Program-made: the position numbers and the translations under genes
The notes under the pieces: generated by a model
Seen by the model: the letters and a program-made list of their open reading frames with translations, nothing else
Database searches by the model: none
What the model was told of the DNA's origin: nothing
Virus record (IMG/VR): IMGVR_UViG_3300028920_000008
Span: 1-50,071 of that record
Source of the DNA: a virus
Reading direction: 5' to 3' (one strand)
Length of the DNA stretch: 50,071 nucleotides
Shown here: positions 39,752 through 49,245 of the stretch, in pieces
Layout: each line of letters begins with the position of its first letter
Position numbering within the stretch: position 1 is the stretch's first letter

Positions 39752-41439
39752 CAAACTTCCTTGAGAGTAAATGTACCTTGCCAGAGAAAATCAGGCGCTT
39801 CTCTCCATGATATAGATCCTGTCGAATTTCCTTCTGGTGTAAGCGATTCTTCTTGCCCAGCCGTATTCCATGTGATACTGCCAGGAGAAACAATAAAATC
39901 AGAGAAATTGCATTGAGAGTCTATCATGCCAAATGCTTCTGTTCTTGCGTGTAAATCAGATATAAAGTTTTTCCAAGCAGACGACCCAATCATCGAAAGA
40001 ACACGCTCAACTTTTATTCCAGATCGCGGAACAAACTGAGTCATTATCCTTCCATTTGCATTTCTAAGGACGGCCTTTCCAAGCTCTGAATCAGATACTG
40101 TTATTGGATTTCCTGTTGCAAATCCAGACAAGTCCTGTGTTGGGGTTTGCGCTCCTTTTGTTTTTGATGTTGCGACCTCAAACTGATGAAACCCTATGCG
40201 TTTTATTTTTGCAGTCCCGCTCATGTCAATATAATTTGGCATGTTTAGCAGTATTCCAGCATATGTAAATGTTTCAAAATCACTTGCCCTTGCTGGAATG
40301 TTAGAGCAGTTGTGTATCGCAACATCATCTATTTTATACTCACACGCCTTAAAAGACGAATCATACTCAAGCTTAAATCTGACAGCAAATGATTTCGCGC
40401 CATCTGGCACTTCATGTTGACAGTCCCTACCAGCCGGATTGTCTCCGCTTTTTCTCTTTGCATCTATTGGATCGAAGTAGTTGATGAAATGGCGCTCTCT
40501 TGTCCATGAAGAATCCATGCCAAAATGCTTTGATAGTGTGTATGTGCCAAGACTAGATCCAGCATTTGAGTAATAAGTTATTGTTGTTTGATATCCATAT
40601 ATAGAGCTAAATCCGATCCTTTTTGTGTTATACTGAAAAAGGTATGTGGCATCATCAAGCGTTGCCCACTGTATTGTCCTTGACAACTGATCCTGTTGAT
40701 GCCCGCCCGTTCCAGAGTCGGTAAATAATTTCATATGATTGTTGTTTGTCCCAAAATCATTTATTGGGTCAGACGTTGACAGCACCTCATCAACGGCACC
40801 ATACCACAATCCATTGTCAAACGTGCCATCCCATCCAACAACATTTCTGCCAACACCACGAAAGCTAATTTTTATATACGGCCTGTCATAAGATATCGGA
40901 TCGTCTAGTGTAACTAGAATATATCTACCATCAAGACCGTCAGGCATGTCTTGATTCTGCCTTGAATACACCCTCTTTCCATCAACTAAATTCCAGATGC
41001 CCCTAGCATAAAATGCGAATGGTGATGTATAATAGTAAGGATAGCTATGATTATGTGACTGCGCTCCGACAGAAAAGTTTGAGTCTGTATACGATGTTAT
41101 TTTAAAATTTCTCATTGGATAGTTTGGGTCATTTTCTATTACAATAAAATCTATCTGGTTTTCTGTGTTATCATTAAATCCACTGGCAGCTATATCAAAC
41201 TTGACATCCATATAATTAGACCCACCAGATGGCGACATGTGCCCAATTTTCTCAAACTGGCAAAACGAGGATCTATTCCCATCTATCATGTGTGATGCAG
41301 GATATGATGAATTTATAGACGCAACGCCAGCGGTATAAGATCCGTTTATAAAAGATCCATACTTTGCAAGCGCATAGTTTTTAGAACAAAAAATAAATGG
41401 AAGAGGTCGATCCCCTGAAATTCTTATCGGGTTTGACAT
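39751..41439 (-). CDS. Distal-tail-like protein with F5/8-type discoidin N-terminus
   Basis: 562 aa, ATG at 41439 overlapping the tape measure stop (TAATG). Residues 35-110 resemble an F5/8 type C (discoidin) fold: INSSYPASHMIDGNRSSF, then MDVKFDI and IDFIVIENDPNYPMRNFKIT. The rest is beta-sheet rich; the C-terminal part (WREAPDFLWQGTFTLKEV) is typical of a tail protein of the Dit kind. Placed between tape measure and the giant tip protein, the expected Dit position. It probably joins the tube to the tip and may bind sugars. Confidence 0.5.
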   Translation of the reverse strand: MSNPIRISGDRPLPFIFCSKNYALAKYGSFINGSYTAGVASINSSYPASHMIDGNRSSFCQFEKIGHMSPSGGSNYMDVKFDIAASGFNDNTENQIDFIVIENDPNYPMRNFKITSYTDSNFSVGAQSHNHSYPYYYTSPFAFYARGIWNLVDGKRVYSRQNQDMPDGLDGRYILVTLDDPISYDRPYIKISFRGVGRNVVGWDGTFDNGLWYGAVDEVLSTSDPINDFGTNNNHMKLFTDSGTGGHQQDQLSRTIQWATLDDATYLFQYNTKRIGFSSIYGYQTTITYYSNAGSSLGTYTLSKHFGMDSSWTRERHFINYFDPIDAKRKSGDNPAGRDCQHEVPDGAKSFAVRFKLEYDSSFKACEYKIDDVAIHNCSNIPARASDFETFTYAGILLNMPNYIDMSGTAKIKRIGFHQFEVATSKTKGAQTPTQDLSGFATGNPITVSDSELGKAVLRNANGRIMTQFVPRSGIKVERVLSMIGSSAWKNFISDLHARTEAFGMIDSQCNFSDFIVSPGSITWNTAGQEESLTPEGNSTGSISWREAPDFLWQGTFTLKEV

Positions 41440-44400
41440 TATCCGTTCGCTTTCTGAAGTTCTTGCAATTCGTCAAATATCATTTCTGCAATATCTCTTT
41501 GCTGGTCTGCCGAAAGCTGCCTTGCATCAAGAAGCTGGAAGGTGGGAACAAGGGTTATTCTGTTGTTGATTACCCTTGCTTGCCCATAATCGGGCGACAC
41601 AGCCCTTGAGTTTTGTTCATCAAGATATTCTTGCTGGAGCGGTGCCCTTCTTTCTTCCTCTTTCCCAAATGCAGACTTTATTGCTCCGGCGAGGCCAACC
41701 GCAATCCCAACCACGCCAAATATCGCATTGACAGCAAGCGCGGTTCTTGCGGCCTGCGTTTCAACTTGTTCGAGTGCTATTATGTATTGAGTATATATAT
41801 TGATCAGGCCAGAAACGGCGTCTGCAACAGAGCTAAAGAAGCCAAGCATCTTTTCTTTTTCCTCATCGCCAGTAAACGCCTTGATCTGCTGAAATATGTT
41901 TGATATTTCATCTGCTGTTGCAGCTATTGCATCCGACTCTGTTTGTATCTCAAGCATAGCCTGTTTATATGTGTCTGCTAAAAGTCGAATCCTTTCGTTT
42001 GACTCATCAAGCGTTCTGTTTAGCTTTTCCTCTATTGATCTTTTTACGCCTTCTGTTGACTTGTCTACGTTCTGCTGGTATTGCGCCCAAGCATCTACGG
42101 CTGCGAGAATTATTTCTTCTCTAAGTTTTTGATTTGCCGCCCTTATGTCATCTATGTCCTTTATTACGGTTGGCGTTTGTGGCTTGCTTTGAAGTCCTTT
42201 TATTGTTTCTTCGTTTAATTTTATCTGCTCTTCTGCTCTTGCCTTCGTAGATTCAATAAGTTCGCGATCTGCTAAATAGTATTGCTCGACAATCTTTCGT
42301 ATAGATCCTTCCTCCAGATCTACTCTGTCTAGTATCGCTTTCCTTTGAACCTTTGTTATTTCGTTTACGGTAGCGCCATAGCTAGTGTACCTTGCCTGAA
42401 TATCACCCATTACCTGATCATTCGCGCTATTTAACAAGTTAAGATATCCAACTTGAGCATTCAGTCTTGCACTTGATGAATTTTTTATGTATTCGTTTAT
42501 TTCATCTTCTGCGCCTTCTATGAGGCCAGACTGAATATCTAATAGCTCCTTGAACGAATCAATATTTACACGCTCTGGAAGAATAGAGATCTCGCCCATC
42601 TCAGAGATCGGCTTTCCAGACTGGAGGAAATCAAATGCGGACTCTCCGCCGATTGTTGTTCTTATTAGTTTTTGCGCTAATTTATATTCGTTTAGTATTG
42701 CATCGTTTGCCTGTCTTACAGAATCGAGCCTGCTCTTGTTCCCTTGATTGAGAACAGCAAGTTTCTCCTCCTCTCCCTTTATGTAGATCTTTACCATATC
42801 CGCAATAAACTGTAGCTCATACTGTTTAATCAAATTGTCTGCATCTGCAATTACTGGTGGGATCTCTCTTATCTTATCCATCATTGCATTATATGCGCCA
42901 ATATATTGATATCTTATTTTCTCTTCTATAGCATCAATTGTTTCAGATGTCGATCTTTCAATAGAGGAAAGAACTCTTTCTATTTGTGTGTTTAATTCAT
43001 TTGTTCCAATGTCAACATCTTCGAGTGGTGCCAACAGTCCGGCGATCAAGCTTCTATCCCCAAACAAATCGTTAAATGCTCTTGTTAAATCTATCTCACG
43101 TCCAAACTCATCGATAACTTTTCTTGTAGTAGAGATCGCATCGCCAAAAGCTGTTACTGTATTCTTTGTTGCCGCCATCTCCTCTTGTTGTCTTTTGAGC
43201 GCGGCCTCATTATCTCTAAGCCCATTCTTCATCAGGCCAATTTCGTATTCAACCCTTGATATCTCCCCCGTCGCATACTTAAACGTAAGCGAAAGATTGT
43301 CCCATATCTTTTTTACGTTACTTAGCGTTTTTTCGTGATCATTAAATGTAAATCCAAGCTTCTTGGCAATTCCATCAAGCCCCCACATCTTTAGCTGCAT
43401 TCCAACTACGCCTCTTTGTCCAAGAAGCATCGCGGCGTTAACTGCGGTCATAACACCAATAAACCCTGCGGCAATCCTTGTGAAAGACTGTAGATTGGTA
43501 TTGATATCTTTAAGCATCGCACCATAGCCAACGCCACCAGTTAAGAATAGCTGGAAGAACATGCTTGCGATGTTTTGTAGGTTCTGAAATCTTTGCTCTT
43601 GCAGTTTTATGCTGTCAGAATTTGCTTCAAATGCATCTGCAAGATCCAGATTTGCTGTCTTTAGCTGTTCCTCTTTTTCAATAAGCTTGTCAATATCGTC
43701 TGCCATAGCGATTATTGACTTTTGGCTTCTGATGTTGTATGTCTGCAACAAGCGGAACATAACAATGCTTCTATCAGATGCCGCATCCATTTGCTGCCTT
43801 ATTGGGAGTACTACCTCTCTCAATAAGCTAAATCCGTCTGATAGCTCGCCTATTTCAATTCCAAAGTTTTTCTTTAGCTTTGCAGAGTTTTGGATTGTCT
43901 CTCTTAGCGCATTTGCATAAGATGTGCCGGCCTTAGACCCTTTGATCATTTGTGTGTTGAGTCCGGCAATTGATACAACAAGCTCCTCTACAGATATATT
44001 CATAGCTTTTGCTTGGTTTGCCGAGTATTGCAATCCAGCGGCAAGCTCTGTAATAAGGATCTGTTCTGTTTTGAAAACTCCGAAGAAAACACTTGCAAGA
44101 TGCTCCGCTCGCTCCATAGCATCTGCGCCGTCTTTTATTGATTCGCCGTAGATATTCAGAAGCCCAACAAATGTTTCTACTAATTGTTTGTTGTCTCCCA
44201 TTGTTGTTGTCATATCTTTTGATGTTGCAACAACAAGCTTCTGAACAGCTTCAACTTCTTGAAGGATCTGTGCGTGATTTCTTCCAGCAGACGCGAGATA
44301 GAACATTGTGTCAGAAAGCTGCTCAATAGACACGCCATAAGATGCAGCAAAGTTTAGCATCTCAAGCCTTAGATCTATCATGGCGTTTCTTATGCTACCA

Positions 44401-44873
44401 AACGCCGGGACAACTATTCCCTCTAGCTTTCTTGATGCGGTATCAAACTCTCTTGTAGCATCCTTCATTGACTGGGTAAAACGCCTTATTGCGTCTATTG
44501 CGCCAAAAAGAATAATCATAGTGCCAAATCTAGAAATCATAATGCTCATGGCTGTATTCAAAAACCCAACAGCCGAGAACATATCTTTTAATAGTATGAG
44601 CATTCCCTTTGCCGCTTGCGATGCGCTTTCAAATCCCTGCCTCATAGCAAGCATTCTTACGCTGTTTATCGCAAACTCTCTATTTCCTTGCTTTAAGGCA
44701 AGTGAAGCAGCATCCATATCGTGTGTTATTCCACGCATCGATGTTGAAAGGCCAGATTGAGCAATTGCCGCGCCCTGTTTATTGAGCGCGGCAAGTTGCT
44801 GTTTTACAACCTGGACATTCTGATCGGGAATTTTTCCAAGATATGTTTCAATCGTTATTCTTGGATTTGGCAA
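41439..44873 (-). CDS. Tape measure protein
   Basis: 1,144 aa, TTG start at 44873 behind GAGGAG, overlapping the chaperone extension by 26 bp. Residues about 180-360 match the TP901-type core (MFYLASAGRNHAQILQEVEA, TFVGLLNIYGES, LITELAAGLQYSANQAKAMN). Helical heptads continue to about residue 1000, then a hydrophobic stretch (ALAVNAIFGVVGIAVGLAG). It sets tail length and enters the host envelope on ejection. At about 1.5 angstrom per residue the tail would be near 170 nm, an estimate from a general rule. Confidence 0.85.
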   Translation of the reverse strand: MPNPRITIETYLGKIPDQNVQVVKQQLAALNKQGAAIAQSGLSTSMRGITHDMDAASLALKQGNREFAINSVRMLAMRQGFESASQAAKGMLILLKDMFSAVGFLNTAMSIMISRFGTMIILFGAIDAIRRFTQSMKDATREFDTASRKLEGIVVPAFGSIRNAMIDLRLEMLNFAASYGVSIEQLSDTMFYLASAGRNHAQILQEVEAVQKLVVATSKDMTTTMGDNKQLVETFVGLLNIYGESIKDGADAMERAEHLASVFFGVFKTEQILITELAAGLQYSANQAKAMNISVEELVVSIAGLNTQMIKGSKAGTSYANALRETIQNSAKLKKNFGIEIGELSDGFSLLREVVLPIRQQMDAASDRSIVMFRLLQTYNIRSQKSIIAMADDIDKLIEKEEQLKTANLDLADAFEANSDSIKLQEQRFQNLQNIASMFFQLFLTGGVGYGAMLKDINTNLQSFTRIAAGFIGVMTAVNAAMLLGQRGVVGMQLKMWGLDGIAKKLGFTFNDHEKTLSNVKKIWDNLSLTFKYATGEISRVEYEIGLMKNGLRDNEAALKRQQEEMAATKNTVTAFGDAISTTRKVIDEFGREIDLTRAFNDLFGDRSLIAGLLAPLEDVDIGTNELNTQIERVLSSIERSTSETIDAIEEKIRYQYIGAYNAMMDKIREIPPVIADADNLIKQYELQFIADMVKIYIKGEEEKLAVLNQGNKSRLDSVRQANDAILNEYKLAQKLIRTTIGGESAFDFLQSGKPISEMGEISILPERVNIDSFKELLDIQSGLIEGAEDEINEYIKNSSSARLNAQVGYLNLLNSANDQVMGDIQARYTSYGATVNEITKVQRKAILDRVDLEEGSIRKIVEQYYLADRELIESTKARAEEQIKLNEETIKGLQSKPQTPTVIKDIDDIRAANQKLREEIILAAVDAWAQYQQNVDKSTEGVKRSIEEKLNRTLDESNERIRLLADTYKQAMLEIQTESDAIAATADEISNIFQQIKAFTGDEEKEKMLGFFSSVADAVSGLINIYTQYIIALEQVETQAARTALAVNAIFGVVGIAVGLAGAIKSAFGKEEERRAPLQQEYLDEQNSRAVSPDYGQARVINNRITLVPTFQLLDARQLSADQQRDIAEMIFDELQELQKANG

Positions 44874-45207
44874 TTTGCTCCTCGTATTCTTTTGTTGTCA
44901 ACAACGTAACTATTGCATTTGCATCTTCTGGAAATTTTGCAGCAAACAATATGTCATTGACATTTTTTGATCCAATTACAAGATTGCCGCCTTGTTTTTT
45001 ACTTGCCATCTCTTGTTGCCTAATATGCTCTTTTTCTATCTCATTGTCATAAACCAAAGATTGTGCGCATATCTCTTTCACTGGCTGAGAAAAAAGCTCG
45101 TCAATAGAAAACTTGCGACCATACAGAATTTCCATCATATGGCATCCACCGGCCATTCCGTACTTCACAAGCTGAAAGGCCATCCTGACCGATGGATGCC
45201 TTGCTAC
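44848..45207 (-). CDS. Tail assembly chaperone, frameshift extension
   Basis: Shown from the slip site: it is in the -1 frame relative to the upstream chaperone and open from 45207 through to the stop at 44848. A free-standing start at ATG 45183 (111 aa, MAFQLVKYGMAGG) has only a weak AGG site. In lambda (G/GT) and many other phages the second chaperone segment is made only by -1 frameshifting and binds the tail tube. The gene order here (tube, chaperone, extension, tape measure) is exactly that arrangement. A product of about 270 aa is predicted. Confidence 0.7.
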   Translation of the reverse strand, partial: VARHPSVRMAFQLVKYGMAGGCHMMEILYGRKFSIDELFSQPVKEICAQSLVYDNEIEKEHIRQQEMASKKQGGNLVIGSKNVNDILFAAKFPEDANAIVTLLTTKEYEEQIAKSKNND

Positions 45208-45662
45208 TTTTTTGCTTCACCCTCAGCTATGACATATCTGTTTTGCCCAACAATCATTCTTAGGGCGTTAAACAGATCGCTTGGGCACCTGTCCATCACT
45301 TCGGATGCAGACTCGAAAACCTTTTCGGTTTCGTCGTTCGGATTTCCGCTATCCGGTGGATAGTAAACACTGGAGGATATCAATGTAGCGTCGTATTCAA
45401 ACGCAAGCTGAAACGCCTCGTTTCTCTTTTCGTCATCAAGATCTGACATTTTCTTGCCAATAATATCGGCCTTCCCTTCAAATCTCTTGTTGACAAATTC
45501 CATAATCTTGATCGTATCTTTTGGAGATGGCTTTCTAATGAGAACCGTAACTTCAATCGTGCCTCCGATTTCTTCAGGATCAGGAATTGCTACGTTCATA
45601 ATCCTGTTTTTCGAATCGATGAAATCTCCAACTGCTATAACTTTTTTCTTCTTCTCGCTCAT
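45204..45662 (-). CDS. Tail assembly chaperone (gpG-like)
   Basis: 152 aa, ATG at 45662 behind GAGGATATC. Starts MSEKKKKVIAVGDFIDS and has a mixed beta/alpha body (GGTIEVTVLIRKPSPKDTIK) with an acidic centre, consistent with tail-chaperone proteins. The family name is assigned by position between tube and tape measure and by the slip site at its stop codon, not by strong sequence motifs. It would bind the tape measure and keep it soluble during tail assembly. Confidence 0.6.
   Translation of the reverse strand: MSEKKKKVIAVGDFIDSKNRIMNVAIPDPEEIGGTIEVTVLIRKPSPKDTIKIMEFVNKRFEGKADIIGKKMSDLDDEKRNEAFQLAFEYDATLISSSVYYPPDSGNPNDETEKVFESASEVMDRCPSDLFNALRMIVGQNRYVIAEGEAKK
45207..45213 (-). other. -1 ribosomal frameshift site A AAA AAG
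   Basis: On the minus strand the last sense codons of the chaperone gene read GCA AAA AAG TAG, containing the canonical heptamer A AAA AAG in the correct phase, the sequence used by E. coli dnaX. After a -1 slip the codons run GTA GCA AGG into the open frame of the extension with no stop. Confidence 0.7.
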
Positions 45663-45694
45663 TGATATCCTCCTCGTGTTTGTTTGTATCTATC

Positions 45695-46621
45695 CTAGCT
45701 TGTCAGGAACGCCGAGTAATCAGGATGCGGATGCTTCGATCTGAACTCAACCGTCTGGAGAATGGGATCTGAGGCATCACCGCTAATATTGCTAGGAGGC
45801 GCGATATTCGTCAACTGGCAATGATAGATGTAATATGCCGAACCCCAAACATAACCCGGATCTCCTTGACTGTATGGCTTTCCGGATTTTGTAACAATAC
45901 AGATACCAAACGGTTTCGAGTTGTAGTTTAGCCGAATCCTGTCATTGAAGTCCGGATTCTGCGTCCAGTCGCTTCCGTAGATTCTTGCGAAAAGCTCATC
46001 TCCGGCATAGTTTCTTGGCGTTGTGTCGCCATCAAACATGATCGAAGTAAGCGACAGAATCATCGAAAGAGATCCGGTGGCCTCTGCATCTCCTCGCGTT
46101 TCAGTAGAAACAACAGGCTCAACATGACCGACAGCCTTGTAAGAGCTTGATTCAATCGGAAGAGAAACTCCACCGACCTCTGCGCTTTGCAAGATGCCAA
46201 GAACATGATCGCTGTAATACACAACGTAATCACTGGCATCCGTTCCGTATGTTGTCGTTGTTCCAGAAACGAGAGTAATTTCCCCACTTGAGGTTGCAAC
46301 GCTATCATACAAAGAATACGGAATTGGTTCGCCCTTATAAAGAACGAGCGGATGTGCAATTTCAGCGGTGATGTTTCCAAGCGTAAGCTCTATTGTCCTG
46401 CCTGTCCCACCATCATCGCTGATGGTGAGAGATGTGCCAGTTACGCCAAGCCCCATCTCATCAATAACGGGAGACTGAGCAACCATTAGATGCTTTTTCA
46501 GCTCTGTCTCGTAAGCTGCTCTGTCTGCTGTGAAATCATTTTCATCCCCATCGTAAGAGAAAACATAGACATAGGTATTGTCAGCTTTCCCGGGGATAAC
46601 TGCAAATGGGCGTTTATCCAT
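45695..46621 (-). CDS. Major tail tube protein (probable)
   Basis: 308 aa, ATG at 46621 behind AAAGGAGGAAG. Beta-sheet rich with many Thr/Ser/Gly turns (VSTETRGDAEATGSLSMILS, GVTGTSLTISDDGGTGRTIE), no long helices, lying just upstream of the chaperone and tape measure genes. This is the usual place for the protein that polymerises into the tail tube. The length is larger than the simplest tube proteins, suggesting an additional outer domain such as an Ig-like fold. Confidence 0.55.
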   Translation of the reverse strand: MDKRPFAVIPGKADNTYVYVFSYDGDENDFTADRAAYETELKKHLMVAQSPVIDEMGLGVTGTSLTISDDGGTGRTIELTLGNITAEIAHPLVLYKGEPIPYSLYDSVATSSGEITLVSGTTTTYGTDASDYVVYYSDHVLGILQSAEVGGVSLPIESSSYKAVGHVEPVVSTETRGDAEATGSLSMILSLTSIMFDGDTTPRNYAGDELFARIYGSDWTQNPDFNDRIRLNYNSKPFGICIVTKSGKPYSQGDPGYVWGSAYYIYHCQLTNIAPPSNISGDASDPILQTVEFRSKHPHPDYSAFLTS

Positions 46622-46823
46622 CTGCTTCCTCCTTTTCGGTAATTTCGCCCGGAATAATTGTTATAGAAGAAACCTTTTCATTCTCGATCACTTTCTGCTT
46701 GATCTTGCTTGAGTGAACTGGCCCCATTTTAGATCCTTTTGCGTTCTCAAAAGTGACAAAAACATTTCCAGCTATCAATCCACTCATTTCAACAAGATCT
46801 TCAATGAACGTCTTTATGTCCAT
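46614..46823 (-). CDS. Small protein upstream of the tail tube gene
   Basis: 69 aa from the ATG at 46823, behind GGAGATC; a GTG one codon earlier also fits. A helix (IKTFIEDLVEMSGLIAGNVF) and beta strands (KVSSITIIPGEITEKEE). Its stop overlaps the tail tube start. Role unknown; perhaps a tail-assembly accessory. Confidence 0.5.
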   Translation of the reverse strand: MDIKTFIEDLVEMSGLIAGNVFVTFENAKGSKMGPVHSSKIKQKVIENEKVSSITIIPGEITEKEEADG

Positions 46824-46832
46824 CACGATCTC

Positions 46833-47372
46833 CTATATGTTAAAGTTTACGTCGTACGTGAACTCGATAGCATTTACCCTGCTGTTACTCATAACATCTT
46901 TGCTTGGTATGCTTTCGATCAGCTTCATAGAAAACGCCTTCCCAGATGGCACAGGAACAATATCTGGAGAAGAAAAATTATAGATCTGGAGCGAGTTGCT
47001 TTGGTCTAACTTTGTAAAGTTTTCTACGATTAAGTCGTGAATAAAAAGCAATTGTCTATTTGTGCTTTGTACTCCAAACTTTGCTCTTGGGTCTAGTCTT
47101 ATAATCTTGCCTACATATCTTACAACAAAAAGATCCATAAGACCTTCTGGCTCTGTTCTTTTTCCTAGATAGTCAACGCCAAATGCCGGTCTTTCTGCGC
47201 TATCAATATCAAGAGAGTCATAAAAATGATCATCTTCTAATCCGTCCGGCAATTCTTCGTCGAATATTCCAGACCTGTTAATGATGTGCTGTATATGTTT
47301 TAGTATAGTCCACTTTATATTATATGCTCTTTCTTTTTCATCAACAGGATATGAGAATAAATTAGTAGGCAC
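46833..47372 (-). CDS. Head-tail joining or tail terminator protein (probable)
   Basis: 179 aa, ATG at 47372, overlapping the upstream gene by 11 bp. Alpha/beta, with helix WTILKHIQHIINRSGIFD and strands (FVVRYVGKIIRLDPRAK; VNAIEFTYDVNF). In the late order connector genes precede the tail tube, so a tail terminator or neck role is expected. Assigned by position. Confidence 0.45.
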   Translation of the reverse strand: MPTNLFSYPVDEKERAYNIKWTILKHIQHIINRSGIFDEELPDGLEDDHFYDSLDIDSAERPAFGVDYLGKRTEPEGLMDLFVVRYVGKIIRLDPRAKFGVQSTNRQLLFIHDLIVENFTKLDQSNSLQIYNFSSPDIVPVPSGKAFSMKLIESIPSKDVMSNSRVNAIEFTYDVNFNI

Positions 47373-47919
47373 GACATACCCCGCTTGTTAGTTGTGATAG
47401 CTTTAATATAAGATTTGAAAGGTCTGGTTCGTATCTTATATTTCCACCACCATCTGTTCCAAAATTGACCCGCGTATTCAGTGCTTCCTCGATAGATGTT
47501 GCAAGCGCCCTCCTCCTTGCAGATCTGTTTGATAGATATGTTTGTCCATATCTTGAATACAAATCCACTGGAACGCGAGAACACTTTGCGTTTCCCCTGT
47601 CATCAAAATGCTCGCGTCTTGATGTGTGAACATTGTCGGTTGCGTCAAATTCCTGGTGATACGCTTGGTTGTTTGATGTTGGAGAATATCCACAAACAAA
47701 TCTAGTAGAACCCCTTGAGTGTCTTGCTATCTTCATAAACAGCTTAGATCTAAGCTCTCCAGTTGCAACCATCGTCCTTGCCCTGGTAAGCTTTTCTATT
47801 CTTTCAAATCTTCCTTGCACATAATCTTCCTGAAATTCAAACACAAGATCACATATACCCTTAATATCCTTAACTGCCATAACAATACTTCTTGGAGATA
47901 TTGCGTATCTAGTCAACAT
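47362..47919 (-). CDS. Head-tail connector protein (probable)
   Basis: 185 aa, ATG at 47919 overlapping the previous stop; ATG 47880 (MAVKDIKG) is the alternative. Basic, with an N-terminal helix (DLVFEFQEDYVQGRFERIEK) and many Arg (ARRRALATSIEEAL), as in HK97 gp10-like neck proteins. Assigned by position and charge, not by sequence identity. Confidence 0.45.
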   Translation of the reverse strand: MLTRYAISPRSIVMAVKDIKGICDLVFEFQEDYVQGRFERIEKLTRARTMVATGELRSKLFMKIARHSRGSTRFVCGYSPTSNNQAYHQEFDATDNVHTSRREHFDDRGNAKCSRVPVDLYSRYGQTYLSNRSARRRALATSIEEALNTRVNFGTDGGGNIRYEPDLSNLILKLSQLTSGVCRAY

Positions 47920-48835
47920 ATCTTATCGTTCTTCCGATAATCTCGTTTCCAACAACCTCAACCCAATCGCCGTCAGCCGCAACAGAATCAAAAGCACGAT
48001 CCGCAAACTTGTTTCTATCGTAATCATGCTTCATTGACCCGGCGCTTGAAACAGGAGAAATACCAGCACCGATCTTGCCTTGTATGTCCTCTACAAGCTC
48101 TTTTGCGCGGGCCGTAAGGAACGACGTATAAGATTCGGCCTGCCCGTCTTTGGCGGCGGCTAGTGCCTCGTTTTTGAGAATATTTGACGCGGCAATTCTG
48201 GCTATGTCGTATTGATTGTTTACGAACATAGATGAGTCAACAAGGAATATCTTTGCTATTGTGTCTTTGATTTTATAATCAGAGTTTGCAGGAATAGTCC
48301 ACTTAATTGAAAACGTACGAGAAACTATCATGCTCGTGTCAAACATGACGCCATTCTCAATTGGATTTATTCTACTATCATCAACAAGGAATGTGCCACG
48401 CAGAGATGTGCCGTTTTCAACGTCCTTGTCAAAGGAAATATCTATGGTTGGCTCAAGCGATGACCCTTCAAGATTCCAGTAAATTGCAACAAGCGCAACT
48501 TGCTTGTCTACAACATATCTTGCGATTGTCTCTACTTTTGCCTCTTGTGTTGTGTCAACCGCTTCAAGCTGAAAGTCCATCTTTACATTAGAATCGTTTT
48601 CATATATTCCGCTATCTATGACGGTTGGATCACTTGCGCTCATCGGCCTGAATGCATACTTCATAAGCCTTGTTGACATAATCCCCTTCACATCATTTAT
48701 TGATATGATCGCATTTTTTAGATGTGAAAGAATGTCCGTCCTGGAATACTTGCTCTTGTCGAACACGTCAGCGATCAATATTTTTGTCTCGCTAACGCAC
48801 TCCTCGAACATCGAAAATCTTCCGGCTACTGGCAT
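47909..48835 (-). CDS. Unknown head-tail region protein
   Basis: 308 aa, ATG at 48835, three bases after the previous stop. Mixed: N-terminal helices (TDILSHLKNAIISINDVKGI), central beta strands (VALVAIYWNLEGSSLEPTID, TFSIKWTIPANSDYKIKDTI), C-terminal helix. Position between capsid and tail genes suggests a neck or connector protein. Not recognised. Confidence 0.45.
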   Translation of the reverse strand: MPVAGRFSMFEECVSETKILIADVFDKSKYSRTDILSHLKNAIISINDVKGIMSTRLMKYAFRPMSASDPTVIDSGIYENDSNVKMDFQLEAVDTTQEAKVETIARYVVDKQVALVAIYWNLEGSSLEPTIDISFDKDVENGTSLRGTFLVDDSRINPIENGVMFDTSMIVSRTFSIKWTIPANSDYKIKDTIAKIFLVDSSMFVNNQYDIARIAASNILKNEALAAAKDGQAESYTSFLTARAKELVEDIQGKIGAGISPVSSAGSMKHDYDRNKFADRAFDSVAADGDWVEVVGNEIIGRTIRYVD

Positions 48836-48837
48836 TT

Positions 48838-49149
48838 TTATTCACCGTCCGAATCTTTTTCCTTTTCATCATCTTCAGATGATGTTTCGGGATCTTCTGG
48901 AGGAGGAGAAAGCTCTTTGGCCTCTTCTGCACCAAGACATCTTACCACAAGTCCGTAGTTTTGCACAAGAGATTTTTTTACCGCAGGCATGATTTCTGGA
49001 TCGCTAAGGCCGGTTACATCCAAAAAACTTTCTGGAAGCTTTACCCATTTTTGATACCTGAACCCAACACCGTGTAAAAGAAGTTTTTTATTCCCCCATC
49101 TTTTTGGTGTCTTTTTGCCAACCTGTCTTAGCATGGCATAAAATTCCAT
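48838..49149 (-). CDS. Small head-region protein
   Basis: 103 aa, ATG at 49149 behind AAGGAGATG. Basic N-terminal half (KKTPKRWGNKKLLLHGVGFR) and a strongly acidic C-terminus (PPPEDPETSSEDDEKEKDS). First gene after the capsid gene, the usual place of a head completion or connector protein. Family not assigned. Confidence 0.5.
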   Translation of the reverse strand: MEFYAMLRQVGKKTPKRWGNKKLLLHGVGFRYQKWVKLPESFLDVTGLSDPEIMPAVKKSLVQNYGLVVRCLGAEEAKELSPPPEDPETSSEDDEKEKDSDGE

Positions 49150-49245
49150 TTCATCTCCTTGCTATGCTGATGCGATGGGGGAGGGCGGCGGTTTGCCGAG
49201 GAGGATTGCACCCGGCCACCACCGCCCATCCCATCAGATTAGGTT
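49150..49245 (-). other. Strong hairpin in the spacer after the capsid gene
   Basis: GGGCGGTGG (minus strand, 49227-49219) pairs with CCGCCGCCC (49191-49183), flanked by further pairs (GATGGGA/TCCCCCATC) for a long imperfect stem. No T tail follows, so it is not a clear terminator. A role in keeping the abundant capsid mRNA stable or in lowering readthrough is plausible. Confidence 0.45.
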
